Positions 53,358 through 62,282 of a stretch of DNA of 64,000 nucleotides are shown here, piece by piece (the stretch's first letter is position 1; each line of letters starts with the position of its first letter). Location of the stretch: NCBI GenBank assembly GCA_031420415.1, contig JANOMT010000012.1, positions 124,001 through 188,000 of the forward strand. The letters run 5' to 3'. Origin of the DNA: JANYGA01 sp031420415. GTDB lineage: Bacteria > Vulcanimicrobiota > Vulcanimicrobiia > Vulcanimicrobiales > Vulcanimicrobiaceae. Position numbers and translations under genes: made by a program. The notes beneath the pieces were generated by a model. That model saw only the letters and a list, made by a program, of their open reading frames with translations, searched no databases and was not told where the DNA came from.

Positions 53358-54710
53358 GTGAAATTTCAGATCCGAATTCCACGTTTCGTCACGTCGTCCG
53401 TAAGCGCCGCAACGACCGCGCAGGAGCCGATCCTCGACGGACGCGATGTGACGATCCCCAATCGCTGGGCGCTGCCGCCCGACACGGTCGCGCTCGGCGG
53501 GCGCCCAGCGGTCTGGTCGATCGTCGAGATCGAAACGCCGAAAATTCCGCTCGGTTTCGCGACGATTCCCGCGCTGCATCATTCATTCGAACAGGATTTT
53601 GGCGGCCATCTTTTCGTCATCGTTATCTCGAGTGACGGCCGTCAAGCTAGCCTGATCGAAGCAGGTCCGGTCGATCCCGACGGCTCGGGGGCGCTCGTGC
53701 CCTTCCGCTATCCCGAAGGTGATTTCGTGACCGAACACGTCGTGGATTTCGATCCGCTCGTGATCGATCCACCGCACGGCTTCTCGCGGGAATTTTTCGC
53801 CGATCTCGTCCGCCGCACGCATAAGGCCTACGACGGAAATCAACGCTACCTCGCCGTCGAAATTCCGTTCTTCCGCATCGGGCGCGATTCGAACTCGTAC
53901 GCCGTCGGCGTTCTCGCTGCGTGCGGCGTCGATGCGCGCGCGTTGCCGGAGTTGCGATCGACCCTACGCACGGAGTGGACGGGCTATCCCGGTATGGAAG
54001 ATCCCGTTCATCGCGCGAATTTCGGCGCGTATCTCGGCGCGCCGACGCCGCTCGGGCCCGGGGCGGCCGAGGTCGCGTACCACGACGAGAGCGGCGATAT
54101 TCGCTACGCGGTGGTCGGGGGTGAGCCATTCGGCAGCGCGACCCTCCCCGACGGAACGGAGATCGATCTCGATCGCTTCGGCTGTAAACTTTTCTCTCCC
54201 GACGACGCGCGCGTGCACGGCCTCCCGACCAAGCACACCGATCCACCGGAGCAGATTGCCAAGCGCGTCCGATTCCCGACCGAACCCGAGCCCGGAGGCG
54301 CTGAGATCACGCTCGTCGTCGATGGCAAATCGGTGCCGCTCGCCCCGGGTGCCGTCTTCGAGGGTCGCGTCGAATCCCGCAACGACGCGCTCAACATCGC
54401 GGCGCTCCGAACGCGCGACGGCTCGAGCGTCGTCTTGCCACTCGCCGAACTCGGCGTCGAGTTACGCGATCCCAAACGCGTCGATACACTCTTACGCGAA
54501 GGCAACGACATCCGGCTCGGCTTGCGCAGCGACCGCCATCCACGGCTCGTATCGCGTGGACGTCGGTCGTTGAACGAGCGCATGGGCGTGCGTCGCTTTC
54601 ACGCACCACAACCGCTCGATATCGCGCGCGCGACGGTAGCGACCGTGCTCGGTCTCGGAATCGTTGCCGGCCTCGGCGCGAGCGTCTACGCGCGCTTCAC
54701 GCGTCGTTGA
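53358..54710 (+). CDS. Large hypothetical protein with a C-terminal membrane anchor
   Basis: 450 residues from a GTG at 53358. The N-terminal 320 residues look enzymatic and soluble, with HHSFEQDFGGHLFVIVISSD, VEIPFFRIGRDSNSYAVGVLAACG and KLFSPDDARVHGLPTKHTD. About residues 315-395 form a beta-rich domain (EITLVVDGKSVPLAPGAVFE). A single membrane helix at 424-443 (TVATVLGLGIVAGLGASVYA) followed by RFTRR suggests a tail anchor. The DSNSYA segment recalls catalytic cores of some NlpC/P60-like or DUF4105-type enzymes, but without a clear Cys. Not recognised. Its stop region overlaps the exonuclease gene by 14 bp on the other strand. Confidence 0.65.
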   Translation: MKFQIRIPRFVTSSVSAATTAQEPILDGRDVTIPNRWALPPDTVALGGRPAVWSIVEIETPKIPLGFATIPALHHSFEQDFGGHLFVIVISSDGRQASLIEAGPVDPDGSGALVPFRYPEGDFVTEHVVDFDPLVIDPPHGFSREFFADLVRRTHKAYDGNQRYLAVEIPFFRIGRDSNSYAVGVLAACGVDARALPELRSTLRTEWTGYPGMEDPVHRANFGAYLGAPTPLGPGAAEVAYHDESGDIRYAVVGGEPFGSATLPDGTEIDLDRFGCKLFSPDDARVHGLPTKHTDPPEQIAKRVRFPTEPEPGGAEITLVVDGKSVPLAPGAVFEGRVESRNDALNIAALRTRDGSSVVLPLAELGVELRDPKRVDTLLREGNDIRLGLRSDRHPRLVSRGRRSLNERMGVRRFHAPQPLDIARATVATVLGLGIVAGLGASVYARFTRR

Positions 54711-55233
54711 TCGCATATGACGCGGCGAGACGTTCGTGGCAACGTATGAGGACGTGCGCCGTGACGAGCGCGTCGTCGAGGGCACGGTGTGCGACGAGGC
54801 CGCCCTCGCGTTCGATCTCGATCTCGAGATACGCGCGCAGCGTTTGATTCTTGAAATTCGGAGCGTCGGGGAAAACCCGACGCGCGAGTTCGAGCGTACA
54901 GACGACGGGATGCACGCGTAGGCGCGGCAGAAATCCGAGATCGAACGACGCGTTATGCGCGACGACGGTCGCGCCCCAACATCGTTCGCCGAGATGCCAT
55001 TGCGCGAACGCGAAGTTCGGCGCCCCAGCGACATCGCGATCGGTGATGCCGTGAACGCGCGTGGCATACGCCGGGATCGGACGTTCGGGATCGACGAGCG
55101 TGCTCCAGGTCTCGAGAATGGCGTCGCCCTCCACAATCACGCACGCCATCTCGACCACGCGATCGACGCGTGGATCGAATCCCGTCGTCTCCACGTCGAT
55201 GACGGCATATCTCGGACGTTCGCGAGCCAACAC
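54697..55233 (-). CDS. DnaQ-like 3'-5' exonuclease (DEDDh)
   Basis: 178 residues. ExoI DVETTGF (Asp13, Glu15), ExoII VVAHNASFDLGFL, and ExoIII-epsilon HRALDDALVTAHVL are all in place, giving the DEDDh catalytic set. This is the epsilon/PolC-exo fold; because no polymerase domain is attached, it may proofread, or work as a housekeeping exonuclease (as RNase T or DinG partners do). Standalone, convergent with the tail-anchored protein gene. Confidence 0.9.
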   Translation of the reverse strand: MLARERPRYAVIDVETTGFDPRVDRVVEMACVIVEGDAILETWSTLVDPERPIPAYATRVHGITDRDVAGAPNFAFAQWHLGERCWGATVVAHNASFDLGFLPRLRVHPVVCTLELARRVFPDAPNFKNQTLRAYLEIEIEREGGLVAHRALDDALVTAHVLIRCHERLAASYAINDA

Positions 55234-55296
55234 CGCGCTAACATGACAGACGAGCGTGCCACCAGTGTGGCGCTCTCGATCGCTACGGACGTGAGA

Positions 55297-56394
55297 TTAG
55301 CTCGCCGTCTGTTCGAGACGTTGCGGTTCGAGCGCACGACGTGGAACGGGCACCGCGAGCACATCCACGCGTCCGGGCGCGCCGACGAGCGTTCCGAGTG
55401 CGGCGCCGGCGAGTGCACTCCACACGAGCACACCCCCGACGAGACTCCAGTTCCACCACGTTCCCTCGAGGGCGATGGTGAGCGCGAAATACGTCCCGAA
55501 ATACGCTAGCGGTACGAGGAAGCCGAAGGCTTGAAGGGCGCCGCCGCGCATGGCGCCGCGCGAGCGCGCGATGAGCGTGTCGCCGACGACGCCCGCGACG
55601 AAGGCCATTGCGAGGTGGATCGCGAGCATCGGCCGGTCGTTCGTAAGCGCTGCCGCCATCATGCCGTCGCCTAAGACGAGGAACACCGTGAGCGCTCCCG
55701 GTGCGAGGCGAAATCGCGAGACCAACCACACCACGAAGATCATTTCGATGAGCGCCTGTAAGAGGACGATCATCACGCCCGTACCCGTCTTATAAAGTTC
55801 GATTGCGGTGGCGGTAAAGTAATCGAGCGATCCCGCAAGCGCGGGTGGCGGTGCGTCGATGCGGGCCGCCGATGCGTCGAAGGCGTAACTCGTGCCCAGA
55901 TGAACGAATTCGAGACAGGCCGCGAGCGCCAGCAGCAACGGCAGCTGTGCGCCGAGGCTGCGCACATCGTCACGCGCACCGAGGGCGGAGCGAATCGGCG
56001 CTGCGAGCACGAGCACGACGCCACAGCCGATGATGAGATGCGTCGGGCTCGTGACCGCTTCGATGCGATTCTCGACGCCGAAGAACGTATGCCAAACGAG
56101 ATCGCCGAGGCCGCCCAAAAAAAAGACGGGGATTCCGATGAGCGCGCGTGCGTAACACGGCGGCAGCGCCCAACCGGTGTAACCGCGCGCGCGATTGCGC
56201 AGCGACGTCACCGCGACGACGATCGCACCCGCGAGCATGGCTGCGTAAAACGCGGCGTGGTACGGCGTGAAAAAACTCTCGACGCCGACGTGCAGATGCG
56301 CCCAGCTATCCCACAGGAACCCGCCCGCAAGCCACAGGCCGATCAACCCGATCGCAAGATCGAGCTTCGCGCTCCGCGGCGGAAGTACTGACAT
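55297..56394 (-). CDS. Polytopic membrane protein of unknown function
   Basis: 365 residues with about nine to ten membrane helices (for example LAIGLIGLWLAGGFLW, AAFYAAMLAGAIVVAV, IIGCGVVLVLAAPI, MIVLLQALIEMIFVVWLV). Acidic and His residues sit near helix ends (DSWAHLHVGVESFFTPYH, GGLGDLVWHTFFGVENR, SPTHLIIG, EFVHLGTSYAFD), compatible with a metal or small-molecule site. Not recognised. Its start ATG overlaps the divergent lipoprotein ATG by 2 bases (CATG). Confidence 0.7.
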   Translation of the reverse strand: MSVLPPRSAKLDLAIGLIGLWLAGGFLWDSWAHLHVGVESFFTPYHAAFYAAMLAGAIVVAVTSLRNRARGYTGWALPPCYARALIGIPVFFLGGLGDLVWHTFFGVENRIEAVTSPTHLIIGCGVVLVLAAPIRSALGARDDVRSLGAQLPLLLALAACLEFVHLGTSYAFDASAARIDAPPPALAGSLDYFTATAIELYKTGTGVMIVLLQALIEMIFVVWLVSRFRLAPGALTVFLVLGDGMMAAALTNDRPMLAIHLAMAFVAGVVGDTLIARSRGAMRGGALQAFGFLVPLAYFGTYFALTIALEGTWWNWSLVGGVLVWSALAGAALGTLVGAPGRVDVLAVPVPRRALEPQRLEQTAS

Positions 56395-56902
56395 GATCGG
56401 AACCTACCGGGTCGGTGCCGCCGCATCCTATGGGCGCCGCGCTCTCGCGCTCGCGGCCCTCGGAGCGACCGCGTCGCTCGCCTCGGGATGTAGCGGCGAA
56501 AAACCACCGTTACCGCCGAACGTCGTCGTTGCGTCGCACGTACCTGCGATATGGCCGACGCCACAGCCACGGGGCAGAAGCGACGATCCAACGATCGTCG
56601 CAGCTCGTTTTTCGAGCCTCGATGTACCACTTGGGGACCTGTGGAGCGGCGACGTCGTCGCCTCCACCAACGCACGCAGCGTCGTCCTGCACACCAATCT
56701 TTTCGATATCGCCGCCAAGCGCGTCGCCGCCGGCCGTTTTCATTTTGACGTGCGCGTCTACGATCTGCCGGCCTTTCTCGTGCGCCCGTATACCCTCCAC
56801 GTGGTCGTGCGTAGCGACGCGGGGCGCGAAACGACGATGCTCGTGCCGTTTCGCGTCGGTGGTCGCACCACTCGCGAGATCGAAAAAACTTCGCGCGTTT
56901 AA
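56393..56902 (+). CDS. Putative lipoprotein
   Basis: 169 residues from the ATG at 56393. A lipoprotein signal ends in LASGC (Cys33), preceded by a hydrophobic stretch and two arginines (GRRALALAALGATAS). The mature part has a beta-rich domain (GDVVASTNARSVVLHTNLFD, HFDVRVYDLPAFLVRP, LHVVVRSDAGRETTMLVPF) resembling an Ig-like or cupredoxin-type fold. The divergent membrane protein gene shares its start region; the two may work together. Function unknown. Confidence 0.65.
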   Translation: MIGTYRVGAAASYGRRALALAALGATASLASGCSGEKPPLPPNVVVASHVPAIWPTPQPRGRSDDPTIVAARFSSLDVPLGDLWSGDVVASTNARSVVLHTNLFDIAAKRVAAGRFHFDVRVYDLPAFLVRPYTLHVVVRSDAGRETTMLVPFRVGGRTTREIEKTSRV

Positions 56903-56932
56903 TTCCTACGCGCGAGCGGGCAAGATGCTGGC

Positions 56933-57091
56933 ATGACGCTCTTAATCGTGATCCTGCTCTTCGTACTGCTCTTCGGCGGGGGGGGCCATTATTACAATGG
57001 CGGACGCTATCGCACCGGCGGATTCAGCGTTGCGGGCCTCTTGGTCCTCGTGCTCGTCGTCTTACTCGTCACCGGTGGTCTACATGTCTAA
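56933..57091 (+). CDS. Small membrane protein (52 aa, DUF3309-like)
   Basis: MTLLIVILLFVLLFGGGGHYYNG and then FSVAGLLVLVLVVLLVTGG: two membrane helices separated by a glycine/tyrosine-rich turn (GGGGHYYNGGRYRTGG). This layout matches the DUF3309-type short proteins widespread in proteobacteria. It is 31 bp after the lipoprotein gene. Confidence 0.75.
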   Translation: MTLLIVILLFVLLFGGGGHYYNGGRYRTGGFSVAGLLVLVLVVLLVTGGLHV

Positions 57092-57129
57092 GGACGAACG
57101 CTAAGCGGCACGCGGGACGTTTGCGTTGA

Positions 57130-58137
57130 ATGTCTCCGCGCATGTCCGAACGGTCGATCGTGCCGGCGCGTCTCGCGTCCGCCGTCGCGCTTCTGGCGTG
57201 CGTCGTCCTTGCGAGCACGATCGCCTACGCGCGTATCGAAGGCTGGTCGTGGTTCGATTCGTTCTATATGACCGTCGCGACGATCACGACCGTCGGCGGC
57301 GAACCGCATCCGCTTTCGATCTCAGGTCGCAAGCTCACCCTCGCCGTCATCATTCTCGGCGTCGCCGCCACGAGCTACACGTTCCTCGCTTTCGCAAGCT
57401 ATCTGCTCGAAGGGCAACTCGGAATCGAGGTCGGCCGACGACGCCTGCGAAATCGCGTTCGCAGCGTGAAGGATCACTACATACTCTGCGGCTTCGGCCG
57501 CGTCGGCCGCGAGATCGCGCGCGAGTTCGTCGCCGAACGTGTGCCCTTCGTCGTGATCGACGTCAATCAAAGCTCGCTCGACGATGCGATTCGTAATGGG
57601 TTTCTGGTCGTCTCCGGAAACGCGACGACGCCTGCCGTCTTACGCGAGGCGGGCATCGAGCTCGCGCGTGGATTGATCACCGCAACCGATAAAGACGAAG
57701 ACAACGTCTACGTGACGCTTTCGGCACGCGTGCTGCGTCCCGATCTCTTCATCGTCGCGCGCGCCAATCGCGATGACTCGCTCGAAAATCTCAAGTTCGC
57801 TGGCGCGAATCGCATCATCTCGCCCTATTATATCGGCGGGAAACGGATGGCGAGTCTCGCGATGCGTCCCACGGCCGTCGACTTCATCGATACGATCCTC
57901 GAAGCGGGAAATACCGATCTCTTACTTGAGGACCTTACCATTCCGGCGGGATCGCGTTGGCCCGGACAACCGCTCGCGACGCTCGTTGGCGATGCGAACG
58001 AGGCGATCGTCCTCGCCCTCAAACGCAAGAATATGATGACGTTCCGGCCGCCCGCAGAGACCGTGCTCCAGGTCGGCGACGAAATCGTCGTTGCAGGTCC
58101 CCGGCCGGCGATTCGGGCGCTCGAAGCGCGACTCTAG
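57130..58137 (+). CDS. Potassium channel with a TrkA-N/RCK domain and an altered selectivity filter
   Basis: 335 residues. Two membrane helices (LASAVALLACVVLASTIAY and RKLTLAVIILGVAATSY) flank a pore loop, then a Rossmann RCK domain (YILCGFGRVGREIAREF, VVSGNATTPAVLREAGI) and a TrkA-C domain (VLQVGDEIVVAGP). The filter reads TTVGGEPHPLS at residues 53-63 where homologues have TTVGYGEVHPLS-like sequence, so the TVGYG core appears as TVGG with one residue missing. The rest is intact. Ligand-gated ion flux is expected, but ion selectivity is doubtful. Confidence 0.85.
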   Translation: MSPRMSERSIVPARLASAVALLACVVLASTIAYARIEGWSWFDSFYMTVATITTVGGEPHPLSISGRKLTLAVIILGVAATSYTFLAFASYLLEGQLGIEVGRRRLRNRVRSVKDHYILCGFGRVGREIAREFVAERVPFVVIDVNQSSLDDAIRNGFLVVSGNATTPAVLREAGIELARGLITATDKDEDNVYVTLSARVLRPDLFIVARANRDDSLENLKFAGANRIISPYYIGGKRMASLAMRPTAVDFIDTILEAGNTDLLLEDLTIPAGSRWPGQPLATLVGDANEAIVLALKRKNMMTFRPPAETVLQVGDEIVVAGPRPAIRALEARL

Positions 58138-58143
58138 CCGATC

Positions 58144-59085
58144 GTGAGCGGGGCGCTTGCGTTCGCGGCGATCGCGGAAGCCGTCGAAGCCGAACGCCTC
58201 CGCGTGTTAGCGATCCCGCACGCACGTCTCGCGCGCGAGATAGCGGTGCTCGTGCTCGAAGAGATCCGGGCTTCGTCGCGTCTGGCGGGTGCGACGATCG
58301 AACGCGCGGAGTTGCGCGCGCTCTTAGAACGCGGGATCGCCCTCGGCGACCGACAGCTCGCAACGTACGTCACCGCGGCCGACTACGCGAATGCGACGCG
58401 CTTCATCGAAGCCTCGGCCGTCGGGCCGCGGCAGGCCTACCTACGACTCGGAGAGATCGTGGAATTACACGCACGCGCCACGCGCAGCAGCCCCGAAGCG
58501 CGGCCAGGCGCGTGGCGGACGGTCACGTTCGGCCCCTTTCCCAGCGGGACGGTGCCGCCGCCGCCGTGGCTCGTGCCGCGCGATATCGCCGCATATGTCG
58601 ACCGCCTCACTGCGGGCCCGCCCGATCGCGCGAGCACGCTGCTCTGGATCGCGACGGCGCACGAACGCTTCGAACGCATCCATCCCTTTACCGCAGGCAA
58701 CGGTCGGACCGGTCGTTTAGTCATGAACCTTCTCCTACGGCGTTGCGGCTATCCACCCTTCGCGGTACGCGATCGCGATGAGGCCGCATACGCGCGAGCG
58801 CTGCAACGCGCCGACATGCGCGACCCGTGGCCGCTCGCGACGCTCGTCGCGCGCAGCGTGCTCGCATCGCTCGCGCGCCTCGCTGCATGTGCTGAGAACG
58901 ACGACCTCACCGATCTCGGCAGTCTCGCGAGCGGCGCCGAACGCGACGCACTCTATAAGGCGGCGCAGCGCGGGCGACTGCGCACCGTGCGACGCGGCGC
59001 ATCGGTGCTCACGACCCAAGCGTGGATCGACGAGTACCGCGCGTCGCGCTTCGCCCGCGACACGCCTCCCAATGAAAAGCCCTAG
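58144..59085 (+). CDS. Fic domain protein (AMPylase-like)
   Basis: 313 residues from a GTG at 58144. The core motif is HPFTAGNGRTGR at residues 180-191, which matches HPFx(D/E/A)GNGRxxR, so nucleotidyl transfer (usually AMPylation) is likely. The N-terminal inhibitory helix aligns at SSRLAGATIE (44-53), but the conserved (S/T)xxxE(G/N) glutamate is Ala48. The C-terminus after residue 250 has an extra helical domain. Starts 6 bp after the potassium channel gene and ends in a CTAG shared with the S1 gene. Confidence 0.88.
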   Translation: MSGALAFAAIAEAVEAERLRVLAIPHARLAREIAVLVLEEIRASSRLAGATIERAELRALLERGIALGDRQLATYVTAADYANATRFIEASAVGPRQAYLRLGEIVELHARATRSSPEARPGAWRTVTFGPFPSGTVPPPPWLVPRDIAAYVDRLTAGPPDRASTLLWIATAHERFERIHPFTAGNGRTGRLVMNLLLRRCGYPPFAVRDRDEAAYARALQRADMRDPWPLATLVARSVLASLARLAACAENDDLTDLGSLASGAERDALYKAAQRGRLRTVRRGASVLTTQAWIDEYRASRFARDTPPNEKP

Positions 59086-60143
59086 CGGCGCAGTTCCGCC
59101 CCGAGCGGCGCGAAGCCCGACGAAGTCGCGGCAATCTGCGGCGCGGCATACGTCGTGCCGAGACGAATCTTACGCGTACGGCGATCGGCGAATCGTACCG
59201 TCACTTCGACTTTCTCACCGATTGCATATTCATCGGGATTGGCATCGCTATCGCGAATGGCGCCGATAATTCCAGGTGCGATCTCGACGCGCAGGCCCGC
59301 ATCTTTGCCGATCTCTTTCGAAACGACGGTGCCTTCGACGACGGCCCCCGGGCGAACGACGTCGGCATGATCGCGCCACGGATCGGGCAAGGCGTTCTTG
59401 CGCGAGAGGGCGATTTTTCGTCCGCCCTCGTCGATGCGCAACACGCTCGCTTGAAACCGGTCGCCGACCTTGAGGAGATCTTCGACTTTTTCGATCCGCT
59501 CGAAGGCGAGTTCGCTCATCGGCACGAGGCCCTCGACACCACCAATATCGACGAAGGCACCGAAGGGCACGAGTCGCACGACCGTCGCCTCGTGAATCTG
59601 GCCGAGCGCGAGCGATCGCAGGAGGTCGGCACGCTTGTTGCGGCGCGCGCCGTCGACGGCTTTACGGTTTGAAACGACGACGCGATGGCGTTTTTGATCG
59701 ACGTCGACGATCGTCACTTGGAGGCTGGTTTTTACGAGCGACTCGAGCGTCGCGCCCGGTTCGAGTCGCACTTGCGATGCGGGTAAAAATCCCCGGACGC
59801 CGCCGATCTCGACGAGCAAACCGCCGTTGGTGAGTGAGGTGATCGTTGCGGTGAAGGCCTCGAGGGTTTGATTGGCCGCGGCAACTTTCTCCCAATGCGC
59901 GAGCGCGCGAACCCGGCGCGCTTCGACGGCGGGATCGATGCCGAGAACGCGTGGCTTCGCCGACGTTGCGACGGGGCTGGCGTCGCTCGCCACGGCCGCG
60001 TCACGAGCCACCTCCGGCTGCGCGGATGTTCGAGCCGCGGGCGCGATGGTCTCCGGGGGGACCACCGCTTCCGCAGCAACGGATGGCGCGATCGGCTGGA
60101 GTGGCTCGACGGCGGGGGCAACTTCGGCGTGTGATTCTTCCAT
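59082..60143 (-). CDS. S1-domain RNA-binding protein (ribosomal S1-like)
   Basis: 353 residues. An Ala/Pro/Val-rich N-terminal region (residues 1-75, likely disordered) is followed by three S1 (OB-fold) domains, about 95-162, 178-247 and 262-330. Domain 2 is the most canonical (ATVVRLVPFGAFVDIGGVEGLVPMSEL). Full S1 of proteobacteria has six domains; three or four are usual in other phyla, so this may be the main S1 or a paralogue. It binds single-stranded RNA and helps mRNA engagement. Confidence 0.85.
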   Translation of the reverse strand: MEESHAEVAPAVEPLQPIAPSVAAEAVVPPETIAPAARTSAQPEVARDAAVASDASPVATSAKPRVLGIDPAVEARRVRALAHWEKVAAANQTLEAFTATITSLTNGGLLVEIGGVRGFLPASQVRLEPGATLESLVKTSLQVTIVDVDQKRHRVVVSNRKAVDGARRNKRADLLRSLALGQIHEATVVRLVPFGAFVDIGGVEGLVPMSELAFERIEKVEDLLKVGDRFQASVLRIDEGGRKIALSRKNALPDPWRDHADVVRPGAVVEGTVVSKEIGKDAGLRVEIAPGIIGAIRDSDANPDEYAIGEKVEVTVRFADRRTRKIRLGTTYAAPQIAATSSGFAPLGAELRR

Positions 60144-60233
60144 GATACCTTCGCGTGGCTACGCCGCCGCGCAAAGTCCACCTATCGCGCGGTGTGCCAG
60201 AGTGCTGGCCCAGGGCCGCCGTACCATGACGTC

Positions 60234-60791
60234 ATGAAGATGATGGACGAACGGCTCGCGTTTATCCGGCAGGCGCCGGAACTCGTGGAGCGCGCCGTGC
60301 GCGCAGGCGTGCGCGAGACGGTTGCCGCCAAATGTCTTCACGATCGTACGCTCGCAGTCCGCGATATCGCCAACATCGCCCTCGGCGAACTCGACCGCAT
60401 CATCGCATGCGAACCGATGCGCCTCGATGCGGTCGGTCGCCACGAACTTACCGATGCGACCGTCCGCGCCGCGACGCGTTTCGCGACGTCGCCACTCGCG
60501 CGTCGCCTGCAACGCATTCCCGCCGCCCGCTTCATCGTGGCTCCGCACGATGCCGATATCGCACTCGTCGATCGACACGGGAACGCGCACGTCGTACGCA
60601 TCGAAGCGTTCGATGGCGACGTGGAGCGCGTCGCCTGGATGCGCGCGCACGTGACGTGCAACGTCGCGTTGCGAGCGCCGAGTTTGCACTTCTTCTCCCT
60701 TCGCGATGGAACGCTCCACAGTTTTGGCGCACCGCCGATCGCGCAAACGCTCAGAGCGCCGTCGGTCGTGATGCCCCGCCATGCCGCATGA
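60234..60791 (+). CDS. Hypothetical protein (185 aa)
   Basis: 185 residues from the ATG at 60234 (MKMMDERLAFIRQAPELVER...). Helical first half (ELVERAVRAGVRETVAAKCL, SPLARRLQRIP), then a beta-rich half (ARFIVAPHDADIALVDRHGNA, HVVRIEAFDGDVERVAWMRA). No signal or membrane helix. The pattern IALVDRHGNAHVVRIEAF is somewhat like a restriction-endonuclease-type core (D...E-x-A), but this is weak. Not recognised. Confidence 0.55.
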   Translation: MKMMDERLAFIRQAPELVERAVRAGVRETVAAKCLHDRTLAVRDIANIALGELDRIIACEPMRLDAVGRHELTDATVRAATRFATSPLARRLQRIPAARFIVAPHDADIALVDRHGNAHVVRIEAFDGDVERVAWMRAHVTCNVALRAPSLHFFSLRDGTLHSFGAPPIAQTLRAPSVVMPRHAA

Positions 60792-60876
60792 CGATGCGCG
60801 GCGCGCCATCGTGCGCGAACCCGCGCGCGTTCGGCAACTCTGGTCGTGCGTCCGGACCGGACGCATGGGATCACGC

Positions 60877-61704
60877 TCAACGAATGTTGAGCAGCGAGTC
60901 TCCACCCGCGGGTTTGGCACCTGCGATTTCGAGCATCGCCGCAATCGAAACTTCGAGCGGAAACGTCGTCCGCGCGAGGAGCATATCGGTATCGAGGCGC
61001 CCGTTTCGTACGGTAGGTCCGAACGGCGTCCAAAATGCGCCGTCGGCCGTAACGGTCAGTTCGGCGGGCAGATCGTGTGCGGTTGCGACCACGCCCATCT
61101 CGTTCGTAGCTGCGCGCCCACGGTGGACGATCGGCCGCACGACGTGATCGTCGTCGGTGATGCCGAACGAGCGGTGGAGAGCGCAGAGCGCGGCGTCCTC
61201 TTCAGCGGTGCGATCGCCACCCGTCGTCGCGATGCGGACGTGGATACCCATCTCGACGAGTTTGGGAATCGCCGTCACGACTTTCTCGAAATTATCTTGC
61301 GCGCGCATCTCGTCGTTCTCTTCCGGCGATGCGCTATCGAGCGAGATTTGAAGCGCGATGCGTTTGCCCGCGAGGCGGCGCACGTCTTCGAGTACGCGTC
61401 CCGAAAACAAGGTCGCATTCGAAAGCACGAGCACGGGCAGATACGATTCGAGTTCGAGTAAGATCTCAACGATATCGGGGCGCATGAACGGCTCGCCGCC
61501 GGTGACACCGAACGACGTGAAGCCTTCGGCTACGGCTCCTGCAGCGATCTTGCTGATGAGGTTGCGGTCGAGCGTACGACGTGCTGCGTCGGGAGCGGAC
61601 TCGGTGAGGCAATACGTACACGCGAGATTACAATTGTAATTGCTGTAGAGCCAGAGGCGGCCACCAACGAGTCCGTCCACGACGGCGGTTGCGAATGCGG
61701 TCAT
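60877..61704 (-). CDS. Radical SAM protein
   Basis: 275 residues from the ATG at 61704. The 4Fe-4S/SAM motif is C25NLAC29TYC32, followed by GVTGGEPFMRPDIVEIL, LSNATLFS and LQISLDSASPEEND. Short compared to SPASM-type enzymes, with no C-terminal cysteine cluster visible. It overlaps the AhpD-like gene by 4 nt (ATGA), so the two are made together. Chemistry unknown; peptide or small-molecule modification is typical of the family. Confidence 0.88.
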   Translation of the reverse strand: MTAFATAVVDGLVGGRLWLYSNYNCNLACTYCLTESAPDAARRTLDRNLISKIAAGAVAEGFTSFGVTGGEPFMRPDIVEILLELESYLPVLVLSNATLFSGRVLEDVRRLAGKRIALQISLDSASPEENDEMRAQDNFEKVVTAIPKLVEMGIHVRIATTGGDRTAEEDAALCALHRSFGITDDDHVVRPIVHRGRAATNEMGVVATAHDLPAELTVTADGAFWTPFGPTVRNGRLDTDMLLARTTFPLEVSIAAMLEIAGAKPAGGDSLLNIR

Positions 61705-62246
61705 GCGGGTACCAAACCTTCGTTGCGGAGAAATGCGTTCGTCGCAGCGCTCGTCGGGAGGCCGAGAGAGGTCGCGTATTTGTTGAGCATGATGGTAAGC
61801 GAGCCTACCGTCACGAGTTCGACGATCTGATACTCTTCGAAATACGGTCGCAGATACGCGACGGCTTCCGCCGGTCGGTCGCACAGGGCATCCGTAAATT
61901 CGACGACCGCGCGTTCGCGCGCATCGAATGAGTCGGGAATGGGCCCCTCGAGCCGCAGCGCTACGGTCTCTTCAGAACCCAAACCCGCCTCACGCGCGAC
62001 GACCGTGTGCGCGTCGACGCAATACCGACAGCCATTCTTGGCCGAGGCGCGCAAGACCACGATCTCCTTGAGCCGTTCGGAGATCGACGAATCCCCAAGC
62101 ACCGCCCCGAGAAAAGGCAACGCCGCGGTGAGGAACTCCGGTACCTGCGCGAGCGATGCGACGATCGGGCTCACGTCGCCCGATCCGAAATAGGGTTTGG
62201 CGGTTAGCGGCGCCGTCTCGGCGGTCATCAGGGTAACGTTCGGCAT
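61701..62246 (-). CDS. AhpD-like carboxymuconolactone decarboxylase family protein
   Basis: 181 residues. The redox motif is C73RYC76VDAH80, with the typical upstream helix SERLKEIVVLRASAKNG. This is the AhpD/CMD fold, which acts as a hydroperoxide reductase or general thiol redox protein. Encoded just upstream of a radical SAM protein, to which it is coupled by ATGA. The divergent DoxX gene starts only 36 bp away. Confidence 0.88.
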   Translation of the reverse strand: MPNVTLMTAETAPLTAKPYFGSGDVSPIVASLAQVPEFLTAALPFLGAVLGDSSISERLKEIVVLRASAKNGCRYCVDAHTVVAREAGLGSEETVALRLEGPIPDSFDARERAVVEFTDALCDRPAEAVAYLRPYFEEYQIVELVTVGSLTIMLNKYATSLGLPTSAATNAFLRNEGLVPA

Positions 62247-62282
62247 TATTTTAGCACCGTATCGATTTGACGAGGAGTATGC

